Shown here piece after piece: positions 26,331 to 36,091 of a stretch of 64,000 nt of DNA. The stretch spans positions 1,674,001 to 1,738,000 of the forward strand of contig NZ_CP046976.1 in the NCBI RefSeq assembly GCF_030408415.1, given 5' to 3'. The number at the start of each line of letters is the position of its first letter. Positions within the stretch are counted from its first letter, which is position 1. Under the pieces are notes generated by a model that had not been told where the DNA came from, did not search any database, and saw nothing but the letters and a program-made list of their open reading frames with translations. The position numbers were made by a program, and so were the translations under genes. The stretch comes from Corynebacterium appendicis CIP 107643. Its GTDB lineage: Bacteria; Actinomycetota; Actinomycetes; Mycobacteriales; Mycobacteriaceae.

Positions 26331-26875
26331 GCCAGCCCCTCCCCTGCTTCCTCGAGGGTGATGCCGAGAGCGTCAAGCATCGGCCAGTCAGCGGGAATAG
26401 CGGTGCCGCGCAGATCGCCGTGCTCGGCGGCCAGCGCCACGGCCTCAGTACCCAACCGGACACGGTCAGGGCCCTCGGCAAGGGCATACGCGATCAGAAC
26501 GTGCAGGCACTTCACGCGGTCAGGCATTCCCCCGCCGGAGAAATCAGTGCCCAGATCCTCGATGGAGTTGCGCTTGTCCAGGTAGTGGCGGTGCGCGGCC
26601 TCGTAATCGGCCTTCAGCTCCGCGTCCGTGCCCAACCGGGCCTCCATCCACTTCATCACCTGCGCGACCTCGAGGCGGGACGCTTCCGCGGTGAGGCGGG
26701 GGTCGGTGAGGTAATAGAGGGTGGGGAACGGGGTGCCGTCGTCAAGCTTGGGCGCAGTCGTGACAACCGCGGGTTGCCCGTCTGGCGTCGTGTACGCGAT
26801 CTCGAGCACGCCGCGCGGCGTACGGCCGAGTTGCTTTTCGACGACCGCCAGCTGCTCCTCCGTTGGTGTTTCCAT
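26327..26875 (-). CDS. DUF501 family protein
   Basis: 182 residues from ATG 26875. LGRTPRGVLEIAYTTPDGQPAVV, TPFPTLYYLTDPRLTAEASRLE and GGGMPDRVKCLHVLIAYALAEG are characteristic of DUF501, found in most actinobacteria beside ftsB and ppx. The MPDRVKCLH segment with Cys and His could bind a metal, but this is not established. Function unknown; cytoplasmic. Confidence 0.9.
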   Translation of the reverse strand: METPTEEQLAVVEKQLGRTPRGVLEIAYTTPDGQPAVVTTAPKLDDGTPFPTLYYLTDPRLTAEASRLEVAQVMKWMEARLGTDAELKADYEAAHRHYLDKRNSIEDLGTDFSGGGMPDRVKCLHVLIAYALAEGPDRVRLGTEAVALAAEHGDLRGTAIPADWPMLDALGITLEEAGEGLA

Positions 26876-26900
26876 GGCCCTCATTGTCGCACATGCGGGG

Positions 26901-27545
26901 CTACGGCTGTTCCGGTGTCTCCTCGGGAGCATCAGCGGGCGGCTCGGCGGGTGCGGGCGCGGGCTGCTCGGCGGACTCCGCCGGTGCGGCCTCTTCCTCC
27001 TCGTCCTCCTTGGGCACCTCGCGCAGGGAGTTCCAGAGGACCTCGTTCCACGGCGCGTCCGCGTCGGGGTCCTCGGCGTGCTCGCTGGTGATCGTGGTGC
27101 CCTCCATGCGGGGGTCGATGATGCGCCACGCGGTCTCGCCCGGCTCTGTCATGCCGAGGCGGCGGCGTGCCTCCTGCTTGGCGTACTCGGGGTCGCTGTA
27201 GCGCTCCAAGTCTTCCTCGAGCTGCGCCTTTTCTTCCTCTTTGGCGGCGATGGACTCGTTGAGGCGGGCGATCTCAGCCTTGCCGGCGTAGTAATTGCGC
27301 AGCGGGACGGCGATCGCGATGAGTACGACGAGGACGACGGTGATGAGCACCGCGACGCCCACGATGTCGCCTTTGAGCATGTCCGTGCGCGGACGCTTCC
27401 GTTTCTTCGCGGCGCGCTCGGCGTCGCGGCTGGCCACGGGGACTGTCGTCGGGCGACGACGAGAGCCCCCAGCACGTCCGGACATGCCGGTGCGCTGGGG
27501 GCTGTTGTCGCTGGTGCGCGCGCCGCGTGCGGAAGATGTGGCCAT
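26901..27545 (-). CDS. FtsB/DivIC-like septum formation protein
   Basis: 214 residues. A basic cytoplasmic N-terminus of about 60 residues, one membrane helix (IVGVAVLITVVLVVLIAIAV), a short coiled coil (AEIARLNESIAAKEEEKAQLEEDLERY) and the family segment DPEYAKQEARRRLGMTEPGE. The C-terminal 40 residues are Pro/Ala/Glu-rich. It probably links FtsQ and FtsL in the divisome. It follows eno on the same strand. Confidence 0.92.
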   Translation of the reverse strand: MATSSARGARTSDNSPQRTGMSGRAGGSRRRPTTVPVASRDAERAAKKRKRPRTDMLKGDIVGVAVLITVVLVVLIAIAVPLRNYYAGKAEIARLNESIAAKEEEKAQLEEDLERYSDPEYAKQEARRRLGMTEPGETAWRIIDPRMEGTTITSEHAEDPDADAPWNEVLWNSLREVPKEDEEEEAAPAESAEQPAPAPAEPPADAPEETPEQP

Positions 27546-27614
27546 AGTGACTGTGTAGTCTACGTGGCCCCACGACCCACGTGCGGAAGGCGCGCTACTT
27601 CGCGCCGCTATCGA

Positions 27615-28904
<1,290 letters not shown>

Positions 28905-29123
28905 TTAATCGAAGTTGGCTTGTACCTCTCCAATTGTTCCAGAAAATCCCCGCGCCGGTCAGGAGGCCTAGGCAGCTCACCGGCATGAACCAAACATGAC
29001 CCATCAAACGCACGAGCTCCACCAACCCCGCCCCCCTTACACTCTCCTCCCTCTCACAGTGGGAAGAGCCCTGTTCGCAAAACGCCCCGCACAAAGAGAG
29101 AAGATTCCGCCCTCAATAAAGCC

Positions 29124-29942
29124 TTACCGGTGCGCCGGCTGCCCAACGGCATAATTCGCGGCGGCATCGCGCACGCGGATGACGTAGTCGTTGGAGTGGT
29201 TGTACCCGAGGATCGCGTCCTGCCAATCCTCCGGCGTGGACAGGTCCCGCCCGCCCGCGCAGAGCAGGTTCGCCGCACCGAGCGCCGCGTCGTCGATCTG
29301 CTGCGGGTCGGCGTACCCGTCGCCGTTGGCGTCTCGCCCGTAGCGCGCCCAGGACTCAGGAATGAACTGCATCGGCCCCACGGCGCGGTCGAACTCTGTG
29401 TCGTTGTCATGCTCGCCGCCGTCCGTGTCCGGCACATGTGCGAAGCCGTCGCCGTTCAGCGCCGGCCCGATGATCGGCGGGAAAGCCCGGCCGTTCTCAT
29501 CCAGCCGCGCACCGGCCGCGATCTTGCCGCTGTAGGTGCCGTGGCGCGTTTCCACCCAGCCCACGCCGGCGAGCGTGTTCCAGTGCAAGTTGCATTCCGG
29601 CCACGCCTCGCGCGCGATCAGCTCCGCGTTGCCGTAGGCGCGCACCGCCTGCGGGTCAATCTCGATGCCGTCAGCGATCGGCGCCGCCCACTCCCCCAGC
29701 AGGTCGGACGTCCGCCCGGGCCCGTGGACGTCGATATCCGGTGGGCTCTCGGCGGCAGCCGGCGGCACATCCTCCGGCACCGGCACGCGCTTCTTCGTAC
29801 TCAGGGGCGCGTCGAAAATACTGAACAGCCACATCAGCAGCGAGATAATCAGCACGATCGCCATCACGACAGCAAGTGCCGCCCCGCACCCACAGCCCAG
29901 GGCATTGCGCGGGCGCCCGGGGGTTCTACGAGACGAATTCAC
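29124..29942 (-). CDS. Membrane-anchored lytic transglycosylase
   Basis: 272 residues. One N-terminal membrane segment (ALAVVMAIVLIISLLMWLFSIF), a Pro-rich linker and a lytic transglycosylase domain: WNTLAGVGWVETRHGTYSG with the catalytic Glu, then DRAVGPMQFIPESWARYGRDANGDG and DAILGYNHSNDYVIRV. It cuts peptidoglycan outside the membrane. Mycobacteria have a similar gene (lpqU) just upstream of eno, but here the anchor is a helix rather than a lipobox. Confidence 0.9.
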   Translation of the reverse strand: MNSSRRTPGRPRNALGCGCGAALAVVMAIVLIISLLMWLFSIFDAPLSTKKRVPVPEDVPPAAAESPPDIDVHGPGRTSDLLGEWAAPIADGIEIDPQAVRAYGNAELIAREAWPECNLHWNTLAGVGWVETRHGTYSGKIAAGARLDENGRAFPPIIGPALNGDGFAHVPDTDGGEHDNDTEFDRAVGPMQFIPESWARYGRDANGDGYADPQQIDDAALGAANLLCAGGRDLSTPEDWQDAILGYNHSNDYVIRVRDAAANYAVGQPAHR

Positions 29943-30102
29943 GATCGCTCACTCTACCGCCCGCACCCTCGCACCCATTTATCCGCACGGCATTTCACAT
30001 CCAAGTCACAATTTTCACTTCAGTCACTGTAGTGTCAACATTCGGATGGAAAACCAGATTCCAACTCCCCGACCACATTCAGCCCGAAAGGACTTCCCCA
30101 CC

Positions 30103-30543
30103 ATGCGTTTCCGCACCGCCGCCATCGCCACCACAATCGCCGCCGTCGCCACCACCGGCGCCGTCAACGCGAACCAAGCCGAGGCTCAGAACAACACCCT
30201 TGAACTCGTCCGCGCCCTCAACGGCGGCATCTCCACCATAGACTGCAACTCCGTGGGCACCTTGCTCCGCGGCGCCAAGCTTGTCGACGACACCACCACC
30301 CGCTCCCAGCTCACCTCCAAGCTGAACAAGCAGTTCGGCGCCGACGCCTCCCTCACCCTGATCGCCGCCCCCACTATCAACACCATCGGCGACCGCGCCC
30401 AGGCCTGCGGCGTCGTCAAAGCCGACCCCGCCACCCCGCAGAACAAGGCCATCGAATTCGCCTCGCAGCTCTCCTCCCAAGCCGGCCTGCCCGAGCTCCG
30501 CAACATCCTGCCCGCCGTCGCCCCCAACGGCAGCAGCTTCTAA
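30103..30543 (+). CDS. Small secreted protein of unknown function
   Basis: 146 residues with a Sec signal peptide: MRFRTAAIATTIAAVATTGAV, cleavage probably near NANQAEA. The mature part (about 115 residues) has just two Cys (CNSVG and ACGVV), which could form one disulfide, and Ala/Thr-rich helices. I do not recognise the family; small corynebacterial secreted proteins of this type are common. Codon use is strongly C-ending, like a well-expressed gene. Confidence 0.72.
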   Translation: MRFRTAAIATTIAAVATTGAVNANQAEAQNNTLELVRALNGGISTIDCNSVGTLLRGAKLVDDTTTRSQLTSKLNKQFGADASLTLIAAPTINTIGDRAQACGVVKADPATPQNKAIEFASQLSSQAGLPELRNILPAVAPNGSSF

Positions 30544-30878
30544 CGCAGAGTCCCTGGTGCTGAGATCGAGTTCCAGGAGCTCAACTTATACAGCGCTCAT
30601 TTTCCTCGGAGAGCCAGCATCAATCGATTGTGATACTTTGATTTCGCGTCACTGGGGCATACTTTCGCGCACAGTCGAGTCAAACTGTTGAAAGCCCAGC
30701 GGCGCCCCGTCGCTTCAGTGGCCGCACCCCAAAAAAGAGGTGCTGCAGTCCTTGGCCGTTGCTGACCTAAAAACTGCGAGTTGGATGTGGAGCTAGAACC
30801 GTGGGCTGGCTGTTCAACCGGTAGGACTTTTTCACCAAGTCCCGCAAAAAACGTTAGCTACTGTTCGGCCGGACAATT
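30544..30878. other. Gene-free, AT-richer stretch before mazG end
   Basis: About 335 bases between two genes that converge. I see no gene, RNA or strong hairpin. Base composition is lower in GC than the flanking genes. Confidence 0.5.
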
Positions 30879-31511
30879 TCAAAAAGTGTCGTCCCTTGAG
30901 CTCCCCTTCTTCTCCCGCTTTTTCCCCTCCGCCCACAGGCGGTCCTGCTCGTCGACGGGAACAGTGCCGGTGGAGCCGTCGAAGAAATAGGGTGCGCGGT
31001 TCTTCATCTTGTCCACGAAGGCTTGGGCGACGTCGGGGAAAGTGAAGGCGCCGCGGCGGGACGCGATCTCGGCGTGGAAAAGGATCTGGAGGAGGAGGTC
31101 GGAGAGCTCCTTCTTGAGGGCGTCGTCGGGGTGGTGGTTGCGGATGGCGTCGATAAGCTCGTCTGTTTCTTGCTCGAGGTACTCGATGAGCGATTCGTGT
31201 GTCTGTGCCATCTCCCACTCGCCGCGGGTGCGGGCGGTGCGCATGACGGACTGGGCTTGGAAGAGCGGGTCCGCAAGCGAGGGCGCCTCAATGATGCTCT
31301 CCCCCGCCACGATGCGCTTCTGCACCTCCGGGTCGGTGACGTCGGTGGTGACCAGTGTGCCCTGCGCAGATTCAGTGGTGGAGATGTCGCCCAGGTTCCA
31401 GCGGACGGAGACAGGCACCTCGTCGGTGTACGCGATCGGGCCAGCGAGGCTGGTGGCGGCGGCCAACGGGATCATGTCGGGCCAGCGGGGGTCCAGGACG
31501 AGGATGGTCAT
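30879..31511 (-). CDS. mazG: MazG family nucleotide pyrophosphohydrolase
   Basis: 210 residues from ATG 31511 (MTILVLDPRWPDMIPL). The MazG core is near the C-terminus: HESLIEYLEQETDELIDAI (E-x-x-E), then KKELSDLLLQILFHAEIA (E-x-x-D) as Mg ligands. The first 90 residues are a corynebacterial/mycobacterial N-terminal extension. It hydrolyses NTPs, cleaning the nucleotide pool. It is part of the mazG-transglycosylase-eno neighbourhood known from mycobacteria. Confidence 0.9.
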   Translation of the reverse strand: MTILVLDPRWPDMIPLAAATSLAGPIAYTDEVPVSVRWNLGDISTTESAQGTLVTTDVTDPEVQKRIVAGESIIEAPSLADPLFQAQSVMRTARTRGEWEMAQTHESLIEYLEQETDELIDAIRNHHPDDALKKELSDLLLQILFHAEIASRRGAFTFPDVAQAFVDKMKNRAPYFFDGSTGTVPVDEQDRLWAEGKKREKKGSSRDDTF

Positions 31512-31549
31512 GGGGTCAATGGTACGACGCGGATCAAAAGGCGCAGGCG

Positions 31550-32119
31550 CTATCGATCGGTATGATCGGAGCGTGTTTCCGGGAGACGTTCCTGAGTCCA
31601 AGAGAACTGGGTAGACGGCACTTGCGAATTGGCAATCACTACACGGGCGATTTTCATTTTCCGGCATTCAGCCTCAACTAAGTCATTCAAATCAGCGAGC
31701 GCCTTGTAGAGCGTTGCCTTGTTCCCTCGTACTTCCACTGCAAGTGCGACTTTGATCTGGTCGACACGAAGAGCCCGCTTACAAAACTCCTGTTTATGAT
31801 GAGTACCGAAGTAGGCATTGGCGACCAGGCGAGCCATCGTGTGGAAGACTTTCAGGGCGAAATCGCGCGGCAAATCTGGGTTTATTTTCTTACCCGGATA
31901 GGTGTAATCCTTCACCTCGATCAACCAGAGACGATTTCCTTCCAAGGCCAGCAAGTCGCAGTCTTTCGCGTTGAACGGCTCGTCGGTAAGCGGTTTCGCT
32001 CCACGGCTCTGCCCGTACCAGGAGTCATAGTCTTCAACTTCCCAATCCTTCGGAAAGGTAAAGAGCATGTCCTCCACGACGACAGTGTTCGCTGCTTCGT
32101 CAGCGGCTAATTTACCCAT
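31550..32119 (-). CDS. PD-(D/E)XK nuclease-like protein, partner of ATPase
   Basis: 189 residues, soluble. DCDLLALEGNRLWLIEVKDY fits a PD-(D/E)XK active site, with D55 and E68-x-K70 as candidate catalytic residues on a beta hairpin. I do not recognise a named family. It overlaps the upstream ATPase gene by 8 bases (its ATG lies in ATGGGTAA with the ATPase stop), so the two are made together. Base composition is more AT-rich than neighbours. The pair is inserted between mazG and dnaG. Likely a nuclease effector of a defence module; unproved. Confidence 0.7.
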   Translation of the reverse strand: MGKLAADEAANTVVVEDMLFTFPKDWEVEDYDSWYGQSRGAKPLTDEPFNAKDCDLLALEGNRLWLIEVKDYTYPGKKINPDLPRDFALKVFHTMARLVANAYFGTHHKQEFCKRALRVDQIKVALAVEVRGNKATLYKALADLNDLVEAECRKMKIARVVIANSQVPSTQFSWTQERLPETRSDHTDR

Positions 32120-33194
32120 CGAAATCTTGCTCCAAGTAGCGGAGAGACTGTGCAGCTTCTTCCTCTAAAGCAGTCAAAGTAGGCAACTCCGCCTGTTCCC
32201 TCACCGCCATGCCGCTGACACCTACCAAGGCATCATTTCTGCTGCTTTCATCTACACGTTCTAGGCCGACATAGACGGTATCAATCGGATCCTTGTCAAT
32301 GAGCAGGCGCAATTCACGAAGGATGAAGACACTATGAGTGGCGACAAAAACTTGGGTACCGTGCTTTGCAAGCAAATGGATGGTCTTTGCAACGGCCCGC
32401 TGTGTCCGCGGATTAAGATTCGCCTCGGGCTCATCCCAAAACAGGTAGCCACCCTCAAGCAACACGCCCGACTGGACGAGGCGCACAAGCATAGCCAACT
32501 TGCGGTACCCCTCGCTAACTAGGTGAGCCTCAATATTTCCAGTGGCCCCGGCTGCCGTTTTCAGTTTCACATAGAACTGCCCCTTATCTTCAACCACTGA
32601 CCCCTCCAGAATCTCCAAGAGCGGCGCTAGCATCTCGTTAGCCTGCTGCCCCCGCTTACCGAGAAGGGCCGTTCTCCCCAAAAGAGCTGCGGTATCGCGC
32701 CACGTTTCATCGAAGGAAGTTTCGCGAGACTCGTAAAGGGCAATCAAGCCCGGGTAGATCGACAGTAGCTCGCGTGAGGGTAAAAATACTGCGGTATCAG
32801 GAAGAGTCTGGCTTGGCAGCGAAGAGACTTTCACCTTGTTCGCCGCTTTAGACGAGAAGTTGAATTCGAAGGCTGAGCCCAGCCCGCGATATTTGAGTCT
32901 TACTTCTGCTCGACTATTACCTCGAACGCGACTAGCTAAGCGACCCAAGCTATCCGGTTTGAATACACCCACCAGCTTCTTCGCGAGAGCACCCTCCATT
33001 CCGGTTTTGGACGGGCCCTCAATCCATCCGTTCTCCATTGTCTTCGTAGACGTATAGAGGAGCTTGAGCAGCTGGGTCTTGCCCGTTCCGTTGTCACCGG
33101 TCACAACATTGAGTTGCGGGCTGAAACGCAAGTCTAGACCGCCGAAGGGGCCGAAACTGCTGGCAGACAAATGCTCAATAGGATGAGTGGGCAT
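32112..33194 (-). CDS. AAA/ABC-type ATPase of a putative defence pair
   Basis: About 360 residues from ATG 33194 (TTG 33212 is a possible longer start). Walker A GDNGTGKT at 33-40, ABC-like signature SEGYRKLA at 227-234, Walker B YLFWDEPEANL at 250-260, and the switch His in VFVATHS (H287). The middle (about 90-220) is an insertion as in AAA_15/AAA_21 proteins of the OLD, PARIS and Rad50-like group. No TOPRIM domain is fused. It sits 33 bases past the dnaG stop and is coupled to the nuclease-like gene. Cytoplasmic sensor or motor role is inferred. Confidence 0.85.
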   Translation of the reverse strand: MPTHPIEHLSASSFGPFGGLDLRFSPQLNVVTGDNGTGKTQLLKLLYTSTKTMENGWIEGPSKTGMEGALAKKLVGVFKPDSLGRLASRVRGNSRAEVRLKYRGLGSAFEFNFSSKAANKVKVSSLPSQTLPDTAVFLPSRELLSIYPGLIALYESRETSFDETWRDTAALLGRTALLGKRGQQANEMLAPLLEILEGSVVEDKGQFYVKLKTAAGATGNIEAHLVSEGYRKLAMLVRLVQSGVLLEGGYLFWDEPEANLNPRTQRAVAKTIHLLAKHGTQVFVATHSVFILRELRLLIDKDPIDTVYVGLERVDESSRNDALVGVSGMAVREQAELPTLTALEEEAAQSLRYLEQDFDG

Positions 33195-33227
33195 GCTTAA
33201 ATCGTAGGCCAAACTTACCGATTCGTC

Positions 33228-35120
33228 CTACGACCCCCTAAACGCCCGATCATTCAGCTCCCGCCGCGCCTGCTCGAGGGCGACGAGGTCGGAGAAGAGG
33301 GCGTTGTAGGCCATCTCGTCGTCGCTGGGGCGCATGCGCTGCAGCTGGGACTTGAGCTGGGCGATCTGGTTGCCCACGCGGACCTCCTGCAGGCGTGACA
33401 GGACGGAGTCGGCGTAGGAGGCGGGGTCCTCGGCAAGGATGTCCTCGACGGCGAGCTCGGAGACGAAATTGCGGCCGGCGGCGTCGATCATCTCGTCGGA
33501 GACGTGCGCGATCCAGCTGGAGCCGGCATTGGCGGCGCCGCCGACTCGGCCCATGGCGTCGCGGACTGCGCGGTAGGCGGGGTGGGTGAACGCGTCGGGG
33601 TTGATGCCGTCGAAGTAGCTGCCGGCGGCCTCCGGGTACTGCAGGGCCACTTTGAGGGCTTCGCGCTGGGCCCACAAAAGCGGGTCCTGCGGGTCGGGCA
33701 GCTCGAATGCGGGTTGGTTGGGCGCGGGCTGGTTCTGCTGGGCCGGGGTGGCCATGTCCCAGGCGGAGCGCTTCTGCTGCTTCGGTTTCTTGGCCTCCTC
33801 GCGGACCTGGCGGATCACCTCGTTCGGGTCCGGCCAACCCACCCAGCCGGCGAGCTGGCGGGCATATTCGGTCTGCAGCGGGGTGTCGCGGATCTGGGCG
33901 ACGACGGGGACCGTGCGGCGCAGGGCCTGCAGCCGGCCTTCGGCGGTGTCGAGGGAGAAGTCCTGCAAAAGGGACTCGATGACGAACTCGAACATCGGAA
34001 TGCGACTGGCCACGAGGTCGCGGACGGCCGAATCGCCCTTGGCCATGCGCAGATCGCACGGGTCCATGCCGTCGGGGGCAACGGAGACGAACGACTGGCC
34101 GGTGAACTGCTGGTCCCCCTCGAAAGCGCGCATGGCGGCCTTCTGGCCGGCCTCGTCGCCGTCGAAGGTGTAGATCAGCTCGCCGCGGAAGTAGTTGTCG
34201 TCGAGCATGAGACGGCGGATGATGCTCATGTGGTCCTTGCCGAAGGCAGTGCCGCACGCAGCCACCGCCGTTTTCACACCGGCGGCGTGCATGGCCATGA
34301 CGTCGGTGTAGCCCTCCACCACCACGCACTGGTGGCCGTCCGCGATATTCTTCTTCGCCAGGTCGAGGCCGAAGAGCACCTTGGACTTGTGGTACAGCAT
34401 CGTGTCCTGGGTGTTCATGTACTTGCCCATCGGGTCGTCGTCGAAGAGCTTCCGGGCGCCAAAGCCGATCACGTTGCCGGCCACGTCCTTGATCGGCCAC
34501 AGCAGGCGGCGGCGGAACTTGTCGATGGGACCGCGCCGCCCCATTGTCGACAGACCCGCATCGACGAGTTCCTGGACCTCGAAGCCCTTGCGCAGCAGGT
34601 GCTTCGTCAAAGTGTCCCACCCGTCGGGGGCGTAGCCGCACTCGAAGTGGTGGATGATGTCGCGGTCGAAGCCGCGGTCGAGCAGAAAGCGGCGGCCCAC
34701 TTCCGCTTCAGGCTGCTCGAGCTTGTCGCGGTAGAACTCGTGCGCGGCTTTATTCGCCGCGATGAGGCGGGCGCGGGTGCCGGGCTTGACGTCGCGGGCG
34801 CCGGTGGATCCGCCCTGGTAGTTGATGTGGTAGCCGATCTCCTCCGCGACGGCCTCGACCGCCTCGGGGAAGCTCAGCTGCTCCATCTCCATCATGAAGG
34901 AGAAGACATCGCCGCCTTTGCCCGTGGAGAAGCAGTGGTAGTACCCGCGGACCGGGCGCACGTGGAATGACGGCGTCTTCTCGTCCTTGAACGGGCTCAG
35001 CCCCTTCAACGAGTCGTGCCCGGCGGGCTTGAGCTGAACGTACTCGCCCACGATGTCGGCGATATTGGCGCGCTCGCGGATAGCCTCGATGTCACTATCC
35101 GGAATTCTGCCCCTAGCCAT
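33228..35120 (-). CDS. dnaG: DNA primase
   Basis: 630 residues from ATG 35120. Makes RNA primers at the replication fork. The N-terminal CHC2-like region (LSPFKDEKTPSFHVRPVRGYY, HCFSTGKGGDVF) is degenerate: positions normally Cys, His, Cys, Cys are S42, K45, C63 and T66. The TOPRIM core is normal: VVVEGYTDVMAMHAAG, YTFDGDEAGQKAAMRAF. A C-terminal helicase-binding region follows. dgt lies nearby as in mycobacteria. In-frame codons up to 35192 are possible but MARGRIPDSDIEAIRE is the usual N-terminus. Confidence 0.96.
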   Translation of the reverse strand: MARGRIPDSDIEAIRERANIADIVGEYVQLKPAGHDSLKGLSPFKDEKTPSFHVRPVRGYYHCFSTGKGGDVFSFMMEMEQLSFPEAVEAVAEEIGYHINYQGGSTGARDVKPGTRARLIAANKAAHEFYRDKLEQPEAEVGRRFLLDRGFDRDIIHHFECGYAPDGWDTLTKHLLRKGFEVQELVDAGLSTMGRRGPIDKFRRRLLWPIKDVAGNVIGFGARKLFDDDPMGKYMNTQDTMLYHKSKVLFGLDLAKKNIADGHQCVVVEGYTDVMAMHAAGVKTAVAACGTAFGKDHMSIIRRLMLDDNYFRGELIYTFDGDEAGQKAAMRAFEGDQQFTGQSFVSVAPDGMDPCDLRMAKGDSAVRDLVASRIPMFEFVIESLLQDFSLDTAEGRLQALRRTVPVVAQIRDTPLQTEYARQLAGWVGWPDPNEVIRQVREEAKKPKQQKRSAWDMATPAQQNQPAPNQPAFELPDPQDPLLWAQREALKVALQYPEAAGSYFDGINPDAFTHPAYRAVRDAMGRVGGAANAGSSWIAHVSDEMIDAAGRNFVSELAVEDILAEDPASYADSVLSRLQEVRVGNQIAQLKSQLQRMRPSDDEMAYNALFSDLVALEQARRELNDRAFRGS

Positions 35121-35162
35121 GGCGCACATCCTACCGCGCGGGGGTTCGTTTAAAATGAATGC

Positions 35163-35606
35163 ATGTCTACTGACGGCGACAGTTCGAGCCATTCAGTGGC
35201 TCTGCCTTTGATCCTCATCATCGGCCTCATCACGCTCGTGGCCGTCGTGTACTCGATCGTGCACGACCCAGACAGCCCGGAGCGCACAGGCACCCCGCAA
35301 AGCAACGAGAGCGGGATCAGCGAGTGCGCGTCGATTCCGCCAGAAGCAACAGAGCTTATCGACGACATCCACTCCGGCGGCCCCTTCGACCACCCCTCCA
35401 ACGACGGCAGCCACTTCGGCAATTACGAACAGATCCTGCCGCGTGAAGACTCGGACTACTACCGCGAATACACCGTGGAGACCCCCGGTGTGGATCACCG
35501 CGGGGAACGCCGCATTGTCACCGGCGGAGGCACCGAGACCGATCCAGACGTGTACTACTACACCGACGACCACTACGAATCCTTCTGCGAGGTGACCGTC
35601 GAATGA
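35163..35606 (+). CDS. RNase Sa-like guanyl-specific ribonuclease
   Basis: 147 residues with an N-terminal membrane or signal helix (LPLILIIGLITLVAVVYSIV, 14-33). The catalytic part aligns with Streptomyces RNase Sa: YYREYTVETPG, RGERRIVTG and YYYTDDHYESF. The Sa catalytic set E54, R65, R69, H85 corresponds to E102, R113, R117 and H137, all present. It should cut RNA after G, outside the cell or on its surface. Its last codon overlaps the barstar-like gene in ATGA. Divergent from dnaG. Confidence 0.85.
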   Translation: MSTDGDSSSHSVALPLILIIGLITLVAVVYSIVHDPDSPERTGTPQSNESGISECASIPPEATELIDDIHSGGPFDHPSNDGSHFGNYEQILPREDSDYYREYTVETPGVDHRGERRIVTGGGTETDPDVYYYTDDHYESFCEVTVE

Positions 35607-35962
35607 CGCTCGATCCGGCAACTCCGCACGACTCCGACAACACCTCCGCAGACTCGACCACTTTCGCGAAGACTGTCGTCATTTCACGCCCGGTCCACTC
35701 GATTGCGGATCTCGGCGTCGGCATCATCGACGCCATCTACTCCCCCGACGAGCCCGCCGCCACCTCCGCCAGTCCCAGCGCGGAACCTGACCCCGACCCC
35801 GGCGCCCGCCCAGTCCCCCGCAACCTCGACGCTCTAGCGGACCTGCTGCGCGAGACCCAGACAGACCGCCTCGTCGTGACGGACTGGCGCGCATCGGAAG
35901 AGCTGACCGGAAAGCTGCTCAACGTCTTCTCCCACGAAGGCGTCACACTCGTGCGGGGATAG
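35603..35962 (+). CDS. Barstar-like ribonuclease inhibitor
   Basis: 119 residues, no signal peptide, acidic. The C-terminal RNLDALADLLRETQTDRLVV, then TDWRASEELTGKLLNVFSHEG, matches barstar (helix with Asp/Leu, the LVxxW turn and a final helix). The N-terminal half has an acidic Asp/Ser/Pro-rich linker. Coupled to the RNase gene by ATGA, it is the expected cytoplasmic immunity protein. Acidic residues that plug the RNase active site are plausible in the first helix (NLDAL). Confidence 0.82.
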   Translation: MTLDPATPHDSDNTSADSTTFAKTVVISRPVHSIADLGVGIIDAIYSPDEPAATSASPSAEPDPDPGARPVPRNLDALADLLRETQTDRLVVTDWRASEELTGKLLNVFSHEGVTLVRG

Positions 35963-36040
35963 TGCATCCCTCGCACAAAACCTGAGTCCGCGCGCTCTAA
36001 TCACCGCCGGATTGCACATTTCAGTGCGCAAATGGGCGTT

Positions 36041-36071
36041 GAATTCAGGTTTCGAGGAGACACCTGAATTC
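36041..36071. promoter_or_regulatory. Palindromic candidate operator
   Basis: GAATTCAGGT (36041-36050) and its exact reverse complement ACCTGAATTC (36062-36071) are separated by 11 bases, 20 bases before the next gene start. A further copy of GAATTCAGGTTTCG lies inside that gene at about 36169. The spacing suits a dimeric DNA-binding protein acting as autorepressor. Confidence 0.55.
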
Positions 36072-36091
36072 GTCCGAGGTAAACAGGACGC

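Noticed and set aside
27574..27614. Terminator after eno
   Set aside because: GGCGCG/CGCGCC can pair, but there is no T-run on the minus strand.
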